Shown here: piece after piece, positions 1 to 10,032 of the stretch
How positions within the stretch are numbered: the first letter of the stretch is position 1
Layout: each line of letters opens with the position of its first letter
DNA from: Prochlorococcus sp. AG-315-C08
Lineage (GTDB): Bacteria > Cyanobacteriota > Cyanobacteriia > PCC-6307 > Cyanobiaceae
Direction of reading: 5' to 3'
NCBI GenBank assembly: GCA_003284185.1
Contig: QBWB01000007.1
Location: 1 to 34,770, forward strand
Length of the DNA: 34,770 nt
The notes under the pieces: generated by a model
What the model saw: only the letters and a program-made list of their open reading frames with translations
What the model was told of the DNA's origin: nothing
Databases searched by the model: none
Program-made: the position numbers and the translations under genes

Positions 1-2
1 GC

Positions 3-293
3 GTTTATCCCAACAACATGCTTAATAATTTGAACATTTATGGAGGAGTTGTTTTTAGCCAACGAGTTCTCTTAGCCTTAGTGGAAAACGGCATGAGCCG
101 AGAAGATTCATACAGACTGGTCCAAAAACATGCTCACACAGCATGGAATCAACCTCAAGGAGATTTCAAGAAAAATCTAGAAAATGATCAAGAAGTCATA
201 AAAAACCTTTCATTTGATCAACTTTCTTCTTGCTTTGAAACAGAGGTACATCAATCCAATTTAAAAGTCATTTGGGATAGACTAGGAATCTAA
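3..293 (+). CDS. purB: Adenylosuccinate lyase, C-terminal fragment (5' end outside window)
   Basis: Frame is open from base 3 (VYPNNMLNNLNIYGGVVFSQRVLLAL...). The text resembles the PurB C-terminal region; stop TAA-type end at 293. Confidence 0.85.
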   Translation, partial: VYPNNMLNNLNIYGGVVFSQRVLLALVENGMSREDSYRLVQKHAHTAWNQPQGDFKKNLENDQEVIKNLSFDQLSSCFETEVHQSNLKVIWDRLGI

Positions 294-369
294 TTCGATC
301 ATTAATTCAATGACTCAAAGACATAAGCAATTAATATAAGTTAGGGAGAGTTTTCTATGGAGCATGAAG

Positions 370-406
370 TTAAGTGAGTTAAAACCTTTGGCTCAAACTC
401 ACTTAA
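370..406. repeat. 11-bp perfect inverted repeat TTAAGTGAGTT/AACTCACTTAA, 15-nt loop, between purB and fumC
   Basis: Read directly: 370-380 pairs with 396-406. No U-tract follows. Confidence 0.7.
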
Positions 407-436
407 GAAATCTTAAAACATTCAAACTCAAAATAC

Positions 437-1831
437 ATGTCTAATTTTAAACGGCTAGAACAAGACAGTATGGGAACTATTGAAGTTCCCAAAGACGCTC
501 TATGGGGTGCTCAGACTCAACGGTCAATATTAAATTTTGCTATCGGAGACGAAAAAATTCCCTTGGAAATCATTTATGCAATTGCCAAAATTAAAGCTTC
601 TGCGGCAAAAGTAAATCATCACCTAGGTATAATTGATACTGAAACTAAAAATCTGATAACTGAAGCAAGTTCAGAAATCATCAATGGGGAACATGACAAT
701 GAATTCCCATTGAAAGTTTGGCAAACAGGTAGCGGCACCCAAACAAATATGAATGTCAATGAGGTAATAAGCAATATAGCTTCAAATCATTTTAATAATC
801 CATTAGGAAGTCATAATCCATTACACCCTAATGATCATGTTAATAAATCACAATCTACTAATGATGTTTTTCCAGCTGCAATTCAAATAGCTACTATTAC
901 AACTTTAAAAGAGACATTAATACCCGAATTAAAGAAGTTAATCGATATACTCAATCAAAAAAGTAACGAATGGAAAGATATTATAAAAATAGGTAGAACC
1001 CATCTTCAAGATGCAGTGCCACTAACACTTGGACAAGAAGCTTCTGCATGGAGAGATCAACTCGGGACTGCTCTAGCACGTATTGAAAGCAATCTTAAAG
1101 AGCTATATGCTCTTCCATTAGGAGGAACAGCTGTTGGGACAGGGTTGAATGCACCAAAAAACTTTGATAATCTAATTTCTTTAGATCTTTCTAAAACGCT
1201 AAAATTGCCTTTTGAAACTGCAACAAATAAATTTGCCATCATGGCAAGTCATGATGGGTTAGTCAATATAATGTCTCAACTTAAATTATTAGCTATACCT
1301 TTGTTGAAAATCGTAAATGATATTCGCCTTTTATCGTGTGGCCCACGAGCTGGTTTGTCAGAATTATACTTACCCGCTAATGAACCAGGTAGTTCAATCA
1401 TGCCTGGAAAAATCAATCCCACTCAATGTGAAGCAGTGGCAATGGTTTGTACTCAAATAATTGGTATGGAGACAGCAGTATCAATTGCGGGTAGTGGAGG
1501 TCATCTACAAATGAACGTTTACAAACCACTTATTGGCTATAATATTATTAAAAGTATTAAATTAATTCATACTGCATGCAAGAGTTGTAGAAAAAATATG
1601 GTGGAAGGTATTCAACCTAACAAGGCAAAAATTAAATACTATCTAGAAAATTCCCTAATGCTTGTAACGGCTTTAGCACCTTCCATAGGATATGAAAAGG
1701 CAAGTGAAATTGCACAATTAGCTCATGAAAAGAATATCAGTTTGCGTCAAGCTGCAAAACGACTTAATTATATTAATGAAAAAGAATTTGATCTTCTTAT
1801 TAATCCAGAATCTATGATTGATGTTGATTGA
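437..1831 (+). CDS. fumC: Class II fumarate hydratase
   Basis: 464 aa with the fumarase/aspartase signature GSSIMPGKINPTQCEA and the TGSGTQTNMNVNEVI segment. Confidence 0.96.
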   Translation: MSNFKRLEQDSMGTIEVPKDALWGAQTQRSILNFAIGDEKIPLEIIYAIAKIKASAAKVNHHLGIIDTETKNLITEASSEIINGEHDNEFPLKVWQTGSGTQTNMNVNEVISNIASNHFNNPLGSHNPLHPNDHVNKSQSTNDVFPAAIQIATITTLKETLIPELKKLIDILNQKSNEWKDIIKIGRTHLQDAVPLTLGQEASAWRDQLGTALARIESNLKELYALPLGGTAVGTGLNAPKNFDNLISLDLSKTLKLPFETATNKFAIMASHDGLVNIMSQLKLLAIPLLKIVNDIRLLSCGPRAGLSELYLPANEPGSSIMPGKINPTQCEAVAMVCTQIIGMETAVSIAGSGGHLQMNVYKPLIGYNIIKSIKLIHTACKSCRKNMVEGIQPNKAKIKYYLENSLMLVTALAPSIGYEKASEIAQLAHEKNISLRQAAKRLNYINEKEFDLLINPESMIDVD

Positions 1832-1848
1832 GTTCTTCATAAAAGGAT

Positions 1849-4626
1849 TTAATTAGCTCTCTCTGTTGCTGGGTTGCCACGATTATCCCTCTTATCCTTA
1901 GCTTTCATGATATCTTCTGCCTCACATACAGGAAATCTATCCAATAATTTGATAGCTGATTTTGCATTCTTTCTAAGTTGTTTACTCACAGCTTCACAAT
2001 AAGGAAGTTGAGAGAGCATATCAATTGTCCTCCTAAGAATTCGTACGACATCTCCCTCATCCAAGGAAGTATTTGAAATCAAATCAGTCCACGTACAACC
2101 TAGTGCCCATGCTTCAACTAAACCCATCAATTCAGAACTCCATAGGATTGGGATATCAATATTAAGTCGTTCTTGAGTCCTAAATAATTCACTTCGTATT
2201 GTTGATAAATCATGGAAAGATTGTTCCGCTCTTGGACTTGGTATAAATCCTGACCAAAGGTCAGGGCGATTAAAATCAGTGATAATTGACTGAATGACAC
2301 CAGATAATTCTATAGGGGTCAATTCATCAAGATGTCCACTCATTAACACCAATCCAATCCAGAGCTCATTTTCACCTCTTAGGACTCCAACACTTCTCCC
2401 AATTTCAGTCGGTTTTAAATTATCCAAACATCCAAAATAATCTAGAATTTTTATCAATGAAAGAAAGGTTTTCCAGTGTCGGTTTGATCTGTCATAAAGT
2501 TTTTCTTCACGTTCCCGAATTTCAAAATCTAAATCTTCCATTTTACGTCTATGTTTTTTCAATTTCTTCTTATCACCCCATTTATGTGCTGGTTGACGTC
2601 TTAATTCATCATCTAAAGATTTAACTAATGCTGCCTGAGATAATACTTCACTGGCAAGATCATACTGAGGAATTCTCATATCATGCTTTGTTTGCAAGTT
2701 ACGAATGACATCAGCAATCTCATTGCTTACTAAATTCCCATGGCAAAGTTCACCTGCCCTATTTAAATCTGGAGGTGTTAGACCTGAAACATCTATACAA
2801 CTTAAATCAGCATAAATACTAACCACTTCTTGACAAGAAATCAAAATCCAAACATTGTCATCAGTTAAACATAATAACTGAGGAAACGTTCCTCCAACCT
2901 GAATTTTCTCAACGATGACGGCTGGCGTCACTTTGCTCCGAAGCTGTGAAGATTTAAGGCTTACAAGTGTTCCAGCATTAGAGAATTGCAAGGCTAAAGT
3001 CAGTTCATTAGACAAAGTTTCAGCTGCTTGCTTTTGTAATATTTTCAAGAGACGTCTTTCTTCTCGTAGACGATTCTTATTTTTTTCATATTTTTCAAAT
3101 TCTGACCAAGGAATATCTTCAGAATATACTTTAGATTCTTTAAATTCTTCTTTTAATTTAGATAATAATTCTTCTTCCTCTACAAAATCCAGGCTAGCCA
3201 AATATCGGCCAAAGCTTCTCTCTATCAATTCTCTTGATTTCTCCAAGTCATAACGCTGTAAAAGATTGAGAACCATTCCATAACTCGGTGTAAATTGACT
3301 AACAAGTGGATCAGCAGGACTAATAGCTAACTGACCAGCTTCTCGAACCCCTTCAAATCGAGTTTGAACCGTAATCACATATCCTCTCGAGTCAAGACCT
3401 CTCCTACCGGCTCTACCAGCCATCTGCAAAAACTCACTTCCCATAAGTTGACGATGTCCATTGTCAGAGCGTTTAGATAAAGTAGATATTATTGTGCTTC
3501 TTGCAGGCATATTTATGCCTGCAGCTAAAGTCTCAGTTGCAAAAACGACTTTTAGTAGTCCATCTTGAAATAATTCCTCAATTAATTCTTTCCAGGCAGG
3601 TAAAACTCCTGCGTGATGTGATGCTATTCCATTTAACAATGCTTTTATATGAATATTGTCTCTAAGACCTTCTGAATTTAAAATTGCATATTTTTCAAAT
3701 CGATCTTTAATCAATTGTTGTTCTGGTTGATTTACTAAACAGACGTTTACCATTGATTGAACAGCCTTATCACAACCTCGTCGACTAAATATGAAATAAA
3801 TAGCTGGCAACATATTTCTTACTGCCAGTTTAGAAATTACATAGCCGAGAGATGGAGACTCAGGTTGAGGCGGTTTTGAAAGACGTCCTCTTCTTTTATG
3901 GTTCTTTGTTGGACGCCAAATCTTACAATTAGGGTGTAATCCTGTTCCTTTCTCATTCAGCAGAGGATGTAAGCCTTTAGCGCTACAAAAATTAAATTCG
4001 AGTGGTACTGGACGATGGCAACTAGAAATCAAATCAGTAGGTCCATGCACTTGCATGATCCAGTCGGTTAATTGCCCTGCATTTGCAACTGTTGCCGAAA
4101 GAGCAACAAACTGAACTGATTTGGGACAATGAATAATTGATTCTTCCCATACAGTTCCCCGATGCGTATCATTCATGTAATGACATTCATCGAGCACTAC
4201 GGTTTCCACCTCAAGCAATGGATCGTCACTCCTATCTGCTACTGCATAAAGCATATTTCTAAAAATCTCCGTAGTCATTACCAGTACAGAGGCATCTCGG
4301 TTTAGGCTTAGATCACCTGTTAGAAGACCAACATTATTGGAACCAAATTGATTCCTAAAGTCTCTTAGTTTTTGATTAGATAGAGCCTTTAAGGGGGTTG
4401 TATAAAAAACTTTATTTCCATGAGCAATTGCTCTATGAATTGCATACTCACCAATCAAGGTTTTACCCGAACCAGTGGGAGCACTTACAACTACAGAATG
4501 ACCTTGATTCAGAGAATCAATTGCATTAAGTTGAAAATCATCCAATAGGAACGGAAAGATTTCCTTGGGATCTAAATTGTTTTTGACGACGTCGGAATCA
4601 GTCGTGACGCTCGCCGCTGAACTCAT
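1849..4626 (-). CDS. DExH-box RNA helicase, Ski2/Mtr4-like
   Basis: 925 aa; Walker A SAPTGSGKT, DECH box, SAT motif, QMAGRAGRRG motif VI, and a DSHCT-like C-terminus. Confidence 0.9.
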   Translation of the reverse strand: MSSAASVTTDSDVVKNNLDPKEIFPFLLDDFQLNAIDSLNQGHSVVVSAPTGSGKTLIGEYAIHRAIAHGNKVFYTTPLKALSNQKLRDFRNQFGSNNVGLLTGDLSLNRDASVLVMTTEIFRNMLYAVADRSDDPLLEVETVVLDECHYMNDTHRGTVWEESIIHCPKSVQFVALSATVANAGQLTDWIMQVHGPTDLISSCHRPVPLEFNFCSAKGLHPLLNEKGTGLHPNCKIWRPTKNHKRRGRLSKPPQPESPSLGYVISKLAVRNMLPAIYFIFSRRGCDKAVQSMVNVCLVNQPEQQLIKDRFEKYAILNSEGLRDNIHIKALLNGIASHHAGVLPAWKELIEELFQDGLLKVVFATETLAAGINMPARSTIISTLSKRSDNGHRQLMGSEFLQMAGRAGRRGLDSRGYVITVQTRFEGVREAGQLAISPADPLVSQFTPSYGMVLNLLQRYDLEKSRELIERSFGRYLASLDFVEEEELLSKLKEEFKESKVYSEDIPWSEFEKYEKNKNRLREERRLLKILQKQAAETLSNELTLALQFSNAGTLVSLKSSQLRSKVTPAVIVEKIQVGGTFPQLLCLTDDNVWILISCQEVVSIYADLSCIDVSGLTPPDLNRAGELCHGNLVSNEIADVIRNLQTKHDMRIPQYDLASEVLSQAALVKSLDDELRRQPAHKWGDKKKLKKHRRKMEDLDFEIREREEKLYDRSNRHWKTFLSLIKILDYFGCLDNLKPTEIGRSVGVLRGENELWIGLVLMSGHLDELTPIELSGVIQSIITDFNRPDLWSGFIPSPRAEQSFHDLSTIRSELFRTQERLNIDIPILWSSELMGLVEAWALGCTWTDLISNTSLDEGDVVRILRRTIDMLSQLPYCEAVSKQLRKNAKSAIKLLDRFPVCEAEDIMKAKDKRDNRGNPATERAN

Positions 4627-4759
4627 AACACAATCCTAAAGACTTTTTCATTAGCCACAAGAGAATTTATAGGGATCAGGAATGAAAGTAAGCATCCTAA
4701 TTCACAATAAATATTAATCCATCAGCCCAATAGGCAGTCATTGATCCCAAAATAAGAAT

Positions 4760-5902
4760 ATGGAAAAAATCCCTAATTCAAGAATACGTAAACTCAGGAC
4801 TTGGATGCCCGGTAAGTATCCCTCAGAATTGATTGAGGTAGGGAAGGATAATCACCAAATTTCATTAATTGACCTAGCCAGTAATGACTATTTAGATTTA
4901 ACAAGACATCCATCATTAATCGAGGCTGCTAAAAGCGCATTAGTTACTGAAGGAGTTGGATCAGGTGGATCAAGATTTATCACTGGCAATAGAACTATTC
5001 ATAAAAAGCTTGAACAAGAACTGGCCGAGTGGCTCAACCGTGAGATTGTTTTAGTTTATCCCAGTGGATTTCAGGCAAATCTTGCTGCAGTCATTGCCCT
5101 AGCAGATCGACACACTCCAATCATTGCTGATCGACTAATACATCATTCTCTTCTTACAGGAATTAGAGCCAGTGGAGGGAAACTAATGCGTTTTGCCCAC
5201 AACAATCTCTCTGCACTAGAAACACTTTTAAAAAAGTCGAAACAGCAGCAACCACTAAAAAGGCCTTTAGTAATAACGGAAAGTCTTTTTAGCATGGAAG
5301 GGACAAGTGCTCCCATAAAAGAAATTTCTATCCTATGCACTAAATATGATTCAAAATTACTGATTGATGAAGCCCATGCCTTTGGCATAATGGGTTCTCA
5401 GGGTAGGGGTGAAACCTTTGGTATAAAAGAGCCAATCTCAATTATAAGTGGGACTTTTGGAAAAGCTTTTGGAGGTGGAGGTGCTTTTCTAGCAACAGAT
5501 AAAAAATTTGGAGAACATCTGATACAAACCTGTGGTGCATTTCGCTATACAACTGCTTTGGCTCCTCCTCTTTGTGCAAGTGCATTAGCGGCCCTGAAAC
5601 TTATTAAAAGCAATCCCAATTGGGGACTGAAATTACAAGAAGAATCAATAGAATGGAGAGATGCTCTGTCACGAAATGGTTGGGAAAGACCTCCCGGTCA
5701 TGGACCAATAATATCAATTATTCTCGGGTCAGATGAAAAAGCAATCGATTATCAGAAAAAACTAGAAGATCAAGGCCTTCTTACAGTCGCCATCCGCCCC
5801 CCTACCGTTCCCGAAGGAAAATCTCGCCTCAGACTAGTAGTCAGAAGAACTATGCCAAAAGAAACATTCAAACAACTCATAGAAGTTCTTAATAAAAAAT
5901 GA
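4760..5902 (+). CDS. bioF: 8-amino-7-oxononanoate synthase
   Basis: 380 aa PLP alpha-oxoamine synthase; DLASNDYLDL, GSGGSRFITGN, DEAHAFG, SGTFGKAFGGGG. First gene of a biotin cluster. Confidence 0.95.
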   Translation: MEKIPNSRIRKLRTWMPGKYPSELIEVGKDNHQISLIDLASNDYLDLTRHPSLIEAAKSALVTEGVGSGGSRFITGNRTIHKKLEQELAEWLNREIVLVYPSGFQANLAAVIALADRHTPIIADRLIHHSLLTGIRASGGKLMRFAHNNLSALETLLKKSKQQQPLKRPLVITESLFSMEGTSAPIKEISILCTKYDSKLLIDEAHAFGIMGSQGRGETFGIKEPISIISGTFGKAFGGGGAFLATDKKFGEHLIQTCGAFRYTTALAPPLCASALAALKLIKSNPNWGLKLQEESIEWRDALSRNGWERPPGHGPIISIILGSDEKAIDYQKKLEDQGLLTVAIRPPTVPEGKSRLRLVVRRTMPKETFKQLIEVLNKK

Positions 5903-6627
5903 AAGAAATAATTGCTATGCATGGATGGGCTGGGGGAGAGGGGCAATGGTCAAATTGGATAAATTCATTTCAGTCTTCTCACTGGACATGGCAAAGTGCT
6001 GATCGTGCATACAGAAATTCAAGTCCATCTATGCCGAACTGGACAAATACATTACATTCAAAGGAATTCATAAGAGTTGCTATATGTCACTCGCTTGGCT
6101 CACATTTAATAGCTAATAAAGTACTTTCACAGGCGACCCATATTGTCTTCGTAAATAGTTTCAGTAGCTTTCTACCAAGTGGGAAGGAAAGTCGGTCGAT
6201 AATTGTGGCATTGAACGGAATGATTCAAGCTATTGGCACAGACAAAGAAAATTCTATGTTATTAAAGTTCCACATAAAGGCTCATAAGCCTAATAAATTC
6301 AATAGAAAATCGAATGAATTTACTTATCTTAATCTTTCTGATTCCGGAAGATTAAGACTTCAAGATGATTTAAAACTTCTTTTAAAAACTAATTCCCTAC
6401 CAATTGGATTGACTACTAATGCAGAGGTACTGGTTATAAATAGTACACAAGACTATATTCTTCCTGAAGTATCAAAAAAGCAACTAATTAAAGATTTGAC
6501 CATTTACCTAGAAAGCCCTCCTACAGTAATAGAAATAAAAGAAGAAGGTCATACTCTTTCAAAAAATACAGTTATCGAAAGAGTTAAATATTGGCTAGAA
6601 TCAAATCATGCAAGCGAATTGGTCTAA
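5899..6627 (+). CDS. bioK: Alpha/beta hydrolase, probable pimeloyl-ACP methyl ester esterase (BioK type)
   Basis: 242 aa; MHGWAGGEGQW near the N-terminus, nucleophile elbow CHSLGSH, Asp in STQDYILPE, His in EEGHTLSK. Lies between bioF and bioC, with a 4-nt ATGA overlap with bioF. The BioK label comes from genomic context and lineage. Confidence 0.75.
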   Translation: MKEIIAMHGWAGGEGQWSNWINSFQSSHWTWQSADRAYRNSSPSMPNWTNTLHSKEFIRVAICHSLGSHLIANKVLSQATHIVFVNSFSSFLPSGKESRSIIVALNGMIQAIGTDKENSMLLKFHIKAHKPNKFNRKSNEFTYLNLSDSGRLRLQDDLKLLLKTNSLPIGLTTNAEVLVINSTQDYILPEVSKKQLIKDLTIYLESPPTVIEIKEEGHTLSKNTVIERVKYWLESNHASELV

Positions 6628-7363
6628 GCTAGTAAGTAAAAACTTTAACGAAGCTGCTCAAAACTACAACGAATCAGCTTCCATTCAAAAAGAGATTGCT
6701 TTGAAACTAGCTAAAATTTGTTCGAAGCATCCCATTGAACCTGGAGTATGGGTGGACCTTGGCTCTGGCACGGGCTTACTAGCGAATTCATTAGAAGCAT
6801 TACATCCAAACCAAGAAGTGATAAGAGTAGATAACTGCCAACAAATGATTAATGAACAGCCAGATAAATGTATTAAGCAACTTTGGGATCTGAATGTTGG
6901 TTTGCCGAAATGGTACAGACAACCAAATTTATTAGCATCTAGTTTTGTTCTACACTGGCTTGATGATCCACAACAAAAACTTAAGGAATGGATTAATTCT
7001 TTAGACCCCAGTGGGTGGATTGCTTTAGCTATCCCGGTGAAAGGTAGTTTTCCAGAATGGCATGAAGCAGCATCAAAAGCGAAGGTATCCTGTACAGCCA
7101 TTGATCTCCCTTCATACGACTCACTTCGAGAAGTAATTACTAATAAGAATGTCTACTTCAATGAAATTGAAGTTATCAAACAAAAGGCTGACAAAGTCAC
7201 TTCTTTGTTAAAGCCAATGATAAAAGTTGGAGCACATAGCAGCAACAAAAAGGCATTAAGTATTAAAGACTGGCAGCATCTAGTGTCAAATTGGCCAAAA
7301 TCAAAAGAGGATGAACACATTACACTTACCTGGCTCATTCAATTATTACTGATACAAAAATGA
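6608..7363 (+). CDS. bioC: Malonyl-ACP O-methyltransferase
   Basis: 251 aa SAM methyltransferase; motif I VDLGSGTGLLA and ASSFVLHWLDDP. Biotin cluster context. Confidence 0.88.
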   Translation: MQANWSKLVSKNFNEAAQNYNESASIQKEIALKLAKICSKHPIEPGVWVDLGSGTGLLANSLEALHPNQEVIRVDNCQQMINEQPDKCIKQLWDLNVGLPKWYRQPNLLASSFVLHWLDDPQQKLKEWINSLDPSGWIALAIPVKGSFPEWHEAASKAKVSCTAIDLPSYDSLREVITNKNVYFNEIEVIKQKADKVTSLLKPMIKVGAHSSNKKALSIKDWQHLVSNWPKSKEDEHITLTWLIQLLLIQK

Positions 7364-8004
7364 AGACCACATCAAAAAGTCTTGTGATATGTGGTACAGA
7401 TACAGACATAGGTAAAACTATTGTCAGTAGTTTTTTTGTCCAAGGTCTACATGCCACTTATTGGAAGCCTGTTCAAAGTGGAACAGAGAATGGTACTGAT
7501 ACTCAGACAGTTTGTAAACTTTTGAGTCTCGAAAAAAATCGTTATTTATCTGAAGTATATAAATTCAAAACTCCCGTTTCCCCACATTGGGCGGCAGAAA
7601 AAGAATCTCAAGAAATTGATCCAGATAAGCTAATTATTCCCAAAATAGATGAATTACTAATAATTGAAACAGCAGGAGGATTAATGGTCCCCTTAAATAG
7701 AAATTTGCTACAAATAGATCAACTGAAGGTTTGGGATCTTCCCATTATTCTTGTTGCCAAAACTGAACTTGGTACTCTTAATCACACCTTACTAAGCTTG
7801 GAAGCATTGAAAAATAGAAATTTAAATGTTATTGGACTAGTCTTAAATGGTCTTCCTCATGAAGATAATCCTAAAACTTTGGAAGCATTTGGAAATACTC
7901 AGATTCTTGCAAAACTTCCAATTTTTAGTGAATTAAATGCAAAGATACTGACTCAAGAATGGAATAAACAACAATTAAAGCAAAAGCTCAGAGAATACAT
8001 ATAA
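7360..8004 (+). CDS. bioD: Dethiobiotin synthetase
   Basis: 214 aa; GTDTDIGKT P-loop, YWKPVQSG, ETAGGLMVPL. ATGA overlap with bioC. Confidence 0.95.
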   Translation: MKTTSKSLVICGTDTDIGKTIVSSFFVQGLHATYWKPVQSGTENGTDTQTVCKLLSLEKNRYLSEVYKFKTPVSPHWAAEKESQEIDPDKLIIPKIDELLIIETAGGLMVPLNRNLLQIDQLKVWDLPIILVAKTELGTLNHTLLSLEALKNRNLNVIGLVLNGLPHEDNPKTLEAFGNTQILAKLPIFSELNAKILTQEWNKQQLKQKLREYI

Positions 8005-8166
8005 CATTAAAAATGATCCTTTTAGACATTGAACCTAAATGACTTTTAACTATTTTTCTATAGGATTGCAGTAAAAGAGTTAAGCCTTTTCAAAGAAAGC
8101 GTATTTAAGAGATCTCTAATAAAATCTTGCTAATATCTTATTCAATCGATTATTGATGCCTAAATC

Positions 8167-8181
8167 TAGTTAAATTAACTA
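8167..8181. promoter_or_regulatory. 15-nt palindrome TAGTTAA-A-TTAACTA upstream of bioA (candidate operator)
   Basis: Read directly: 7+1+7 perfect dyad, 18 nt before the bioA ATG. Confidence 0.35.
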
Positions 8182-8199
8182 AGAGCATAAAGTGAATTA

Positions 8200-9495
8200 A
8201 TGAATGCAAAAAGACAATCAAGTCAACCTAAATGGCATCCTAATATTTGGCCACCTTTTACTCAATTATCTTCCAGCGTCCCACCATTATTAGTGGAGGC
8301 CGCAAAAGATGCTCTTTTACTACCTAAAGACCAACCTCCAATAATTGATGGAATTAGTAGCTGGTGGGTGACACTTCATGGTCATTCAAATCCATATATT
8401 GCCCAAGCTATTGCAAGTCAAGCACAAAAATTAGAACAAATAATATTTGCAGATTTTACTCACCCACAAGCCAACTTATTAGCTACTCGACTTAGTAAAT
8501 TAACTGGTCTAGAAAAATTATTTTTCTCAGATAATGGTTCAACAGCAGTAGAAGTAGCATTAAAAATGGCTTGCCAATGGTGGAAAAATAAGGGTGATAA
8601 TAGATCGCAAATTGTTGCATTTGAGGATGCTTACCATGGAGATACTTTTGGAGCAATGGCAGTAGGCGAACGAAATTTATTTAACGAGCCTTTTTCTGAA
8701 ATGCTATTCCCTGTTCAAAGAATTCCTTGGCCTGAAACATGGTGGGGAGACCAGGAGTTTGAGAATAGAGAGAAGAAAGTTTTGATCGATTTAGAGCATC
8801 TATTAAAGACCCCAACCATAGCTGTAATTCTTGAACCATTAGTTCAAGGAGCTGGAGGTATGAAAATGGTCCGTCCTGAATTTCTAATAGAGGTCGAGAA
8901 AAAAATACGACAAGCTAATTCACTTTTAATTACAGATGAAGTTTTAACTGGGTTTGGGAGATGTGGAGAATTCTTTGCCTTTCAGCGAGCTGGATTAAAA
9001 CCAGATCTAATATCTCTTTCAAAAGGGCTCACGGGTGGGTTCCTTCCTATGGGTATTACAATGGCGAGAAAGTCAATTCATGAAGGGTTTCTAGGGGATG
9101 ATCCTAAACACACTTTTTGGCATGGACATAGCTTTACAGCTAATCCACTAGGGTGTGCAGCTGCCAATGCAAGTTTAGATTTATTAGAAAAATCCCCTGA
9201 AAAGTTTTTAAACTTTGAGTCACGTCATTTGCCACACCTAAAAAAAATAGCAAAAAATCCAAAAGTTAAGTACCCAAGACTCACTGGAACTATTGCCGCT
9301 TTCAATATAAAAGTAGATGGTAGAAAAGGATACTTAAGTTCAGTTGGTAAAATAATAAAATCTTCTGCATTAAAATCCGGAGTATTTATTAGACCACTCG
9401 GAGATGTCGTTTATCTGATGCCACCTCTTTGTATCAAAGATGAAGAACTAGAGAAATGCTATATTGCGATTCAAAAAGGTTTAAATTCTATTTAA
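8200..9495 (+). CDS. bioA: Adenosylmethionine-8-amino-7-oxononanoate aminotransferase
   Basis: 431 aa class III aminotransferase; FSDNGSTAVEVALKMA, DEVLTGFGRCGEFFAF, SLSKGLTGGFLPMG. Confidence 0.95.
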   Translation: MNAKRQSSQPKWHPNIWPPFTQLSSSVPPLLVEAAKDALLLPKDQPPIIDGISSWWVTLHGHSNPYIAQAIASQAQKLEQIIFADFTHPQANLLATRLSKLTGLEKLFFSDNGSTAVEVALKMACQWWKNKGDNRSQIVAFEDAYHGDTFGAMAVGERNLFNEPFSEMLFPVQRIPWPETWWGDQEFENREKKVLIDLEHLLKTPTIAVILEPLVQGAGGMKMVRPEFLIEVEKKIRQANSLLITDEVLTGFGRCGEFFAFQRAGLKPDLISLSKGLTGGFLPMGITMARKSIHEGFLGDDPKHTFWHGHSFTANPLGCAAANASLDLLEKSPEKFLNFESRHLPHLKKIAKNPKVKYPRLTGTIAAFNIKVDGRKGYLSSVGKIIKSSALKSGVFIRPLGDVVYLMPPLCIKDEELEKCYIAIQKGLNSI

Positions 9496-9567
9496 TAAAA
9501 ATCTTTTGCTTAAATATCTAAACTACTGCTTATTATTCAATTTATATAAATGTTTAATAATAAATTA

Positions 9568-10026
9568 TTAGATTATAAATTTAGTTGCTGTCATCCAACT
9601 TGGAATAAAAATCAAGTCCTCACCTTTTAATAATCCAACAACCAATCCTAATACCAAGCTGAAAATAAGAGACATTATCAAAAGAAGAAGTGAAAATAAT
9701 TCCCCTCCTGAAAAAGGACGTCTAACTCCAATTGTTTTTGAGAATTGGCCAGCCTCATGGATTCTTGCATCAATCTCTGTTTCTTGAGAATCAAGATTAT
9801 TTTTCTTCTCTAGACTAATATCATAGTTGGCTCGTAAAACAGGGTCACTTAAAAGATCATAAGCCTCGCAAACACTTTGAAATTGTCTTGTAGCATTCTC
9901 ATAAGGAAGAGAAGTAGTATCTGGATGAAGTTCCTTACTAAGTTGACGAAAGGCCTTTCTCAGCTCTGCATTATTTGCCGAGCGAGAGACTCCAAGGAGT
10001 TCATAACAATTGCAAGATGAGGTCAA
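9568..10026 (-). CDS. J-domain protein with C-terminal transmembrane segment
   Basis: 152 aa; J domain CYELLGVSRSANNAELRKAFRQLSKELHPD with HPD motif; hydrophobic LFSLLLLIMSLIFSLVLGLVVGLL. TTG start with an in-frame TAG immediately upstream. Confidence 0.85.
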   Translation of the reverse strand: MTSSCNCYELLGVSRSANNAELRKAFRQLSKELHPDTTSLPYENATRQFQSVCEAYDLLSDPVLRANYDISLEKKNNLDSQETEIDARIHEAGQFSKTIGVRRPFSGGELFSLLLLIMSLIFSLVLGLVVGLLKGEDLIFIPSWMTATKFII

Positions 10027-10032
10027 CTACAG

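Noticed and set aside
2915-3253. 112-aa plus-strand ORF
   Set aside because: Antisense shadow inside the helicase gene, with no domain signature.
4672-4748. GGGATCA (4672-4678) / TGATCCC (4742-4748) inverted repeat between helicase and bioF
   Set aside because: 7-bp arms 63 nt apart are weak and plausibly due to chance, though the region is a divergent promoter.
6685-7101. 138-aa minus-strand ORF
   Set aside because: Antisense to bioC; Cys/Ser-rich shadow translation without recognisable motifs.
9541-9572. TAATAATAAATTATTA near-palindrome between bioA and the J-domain gene
   Set aside because: A/T-only imperfect dyad in a convergent gap; no GC stem or clear terminator form.
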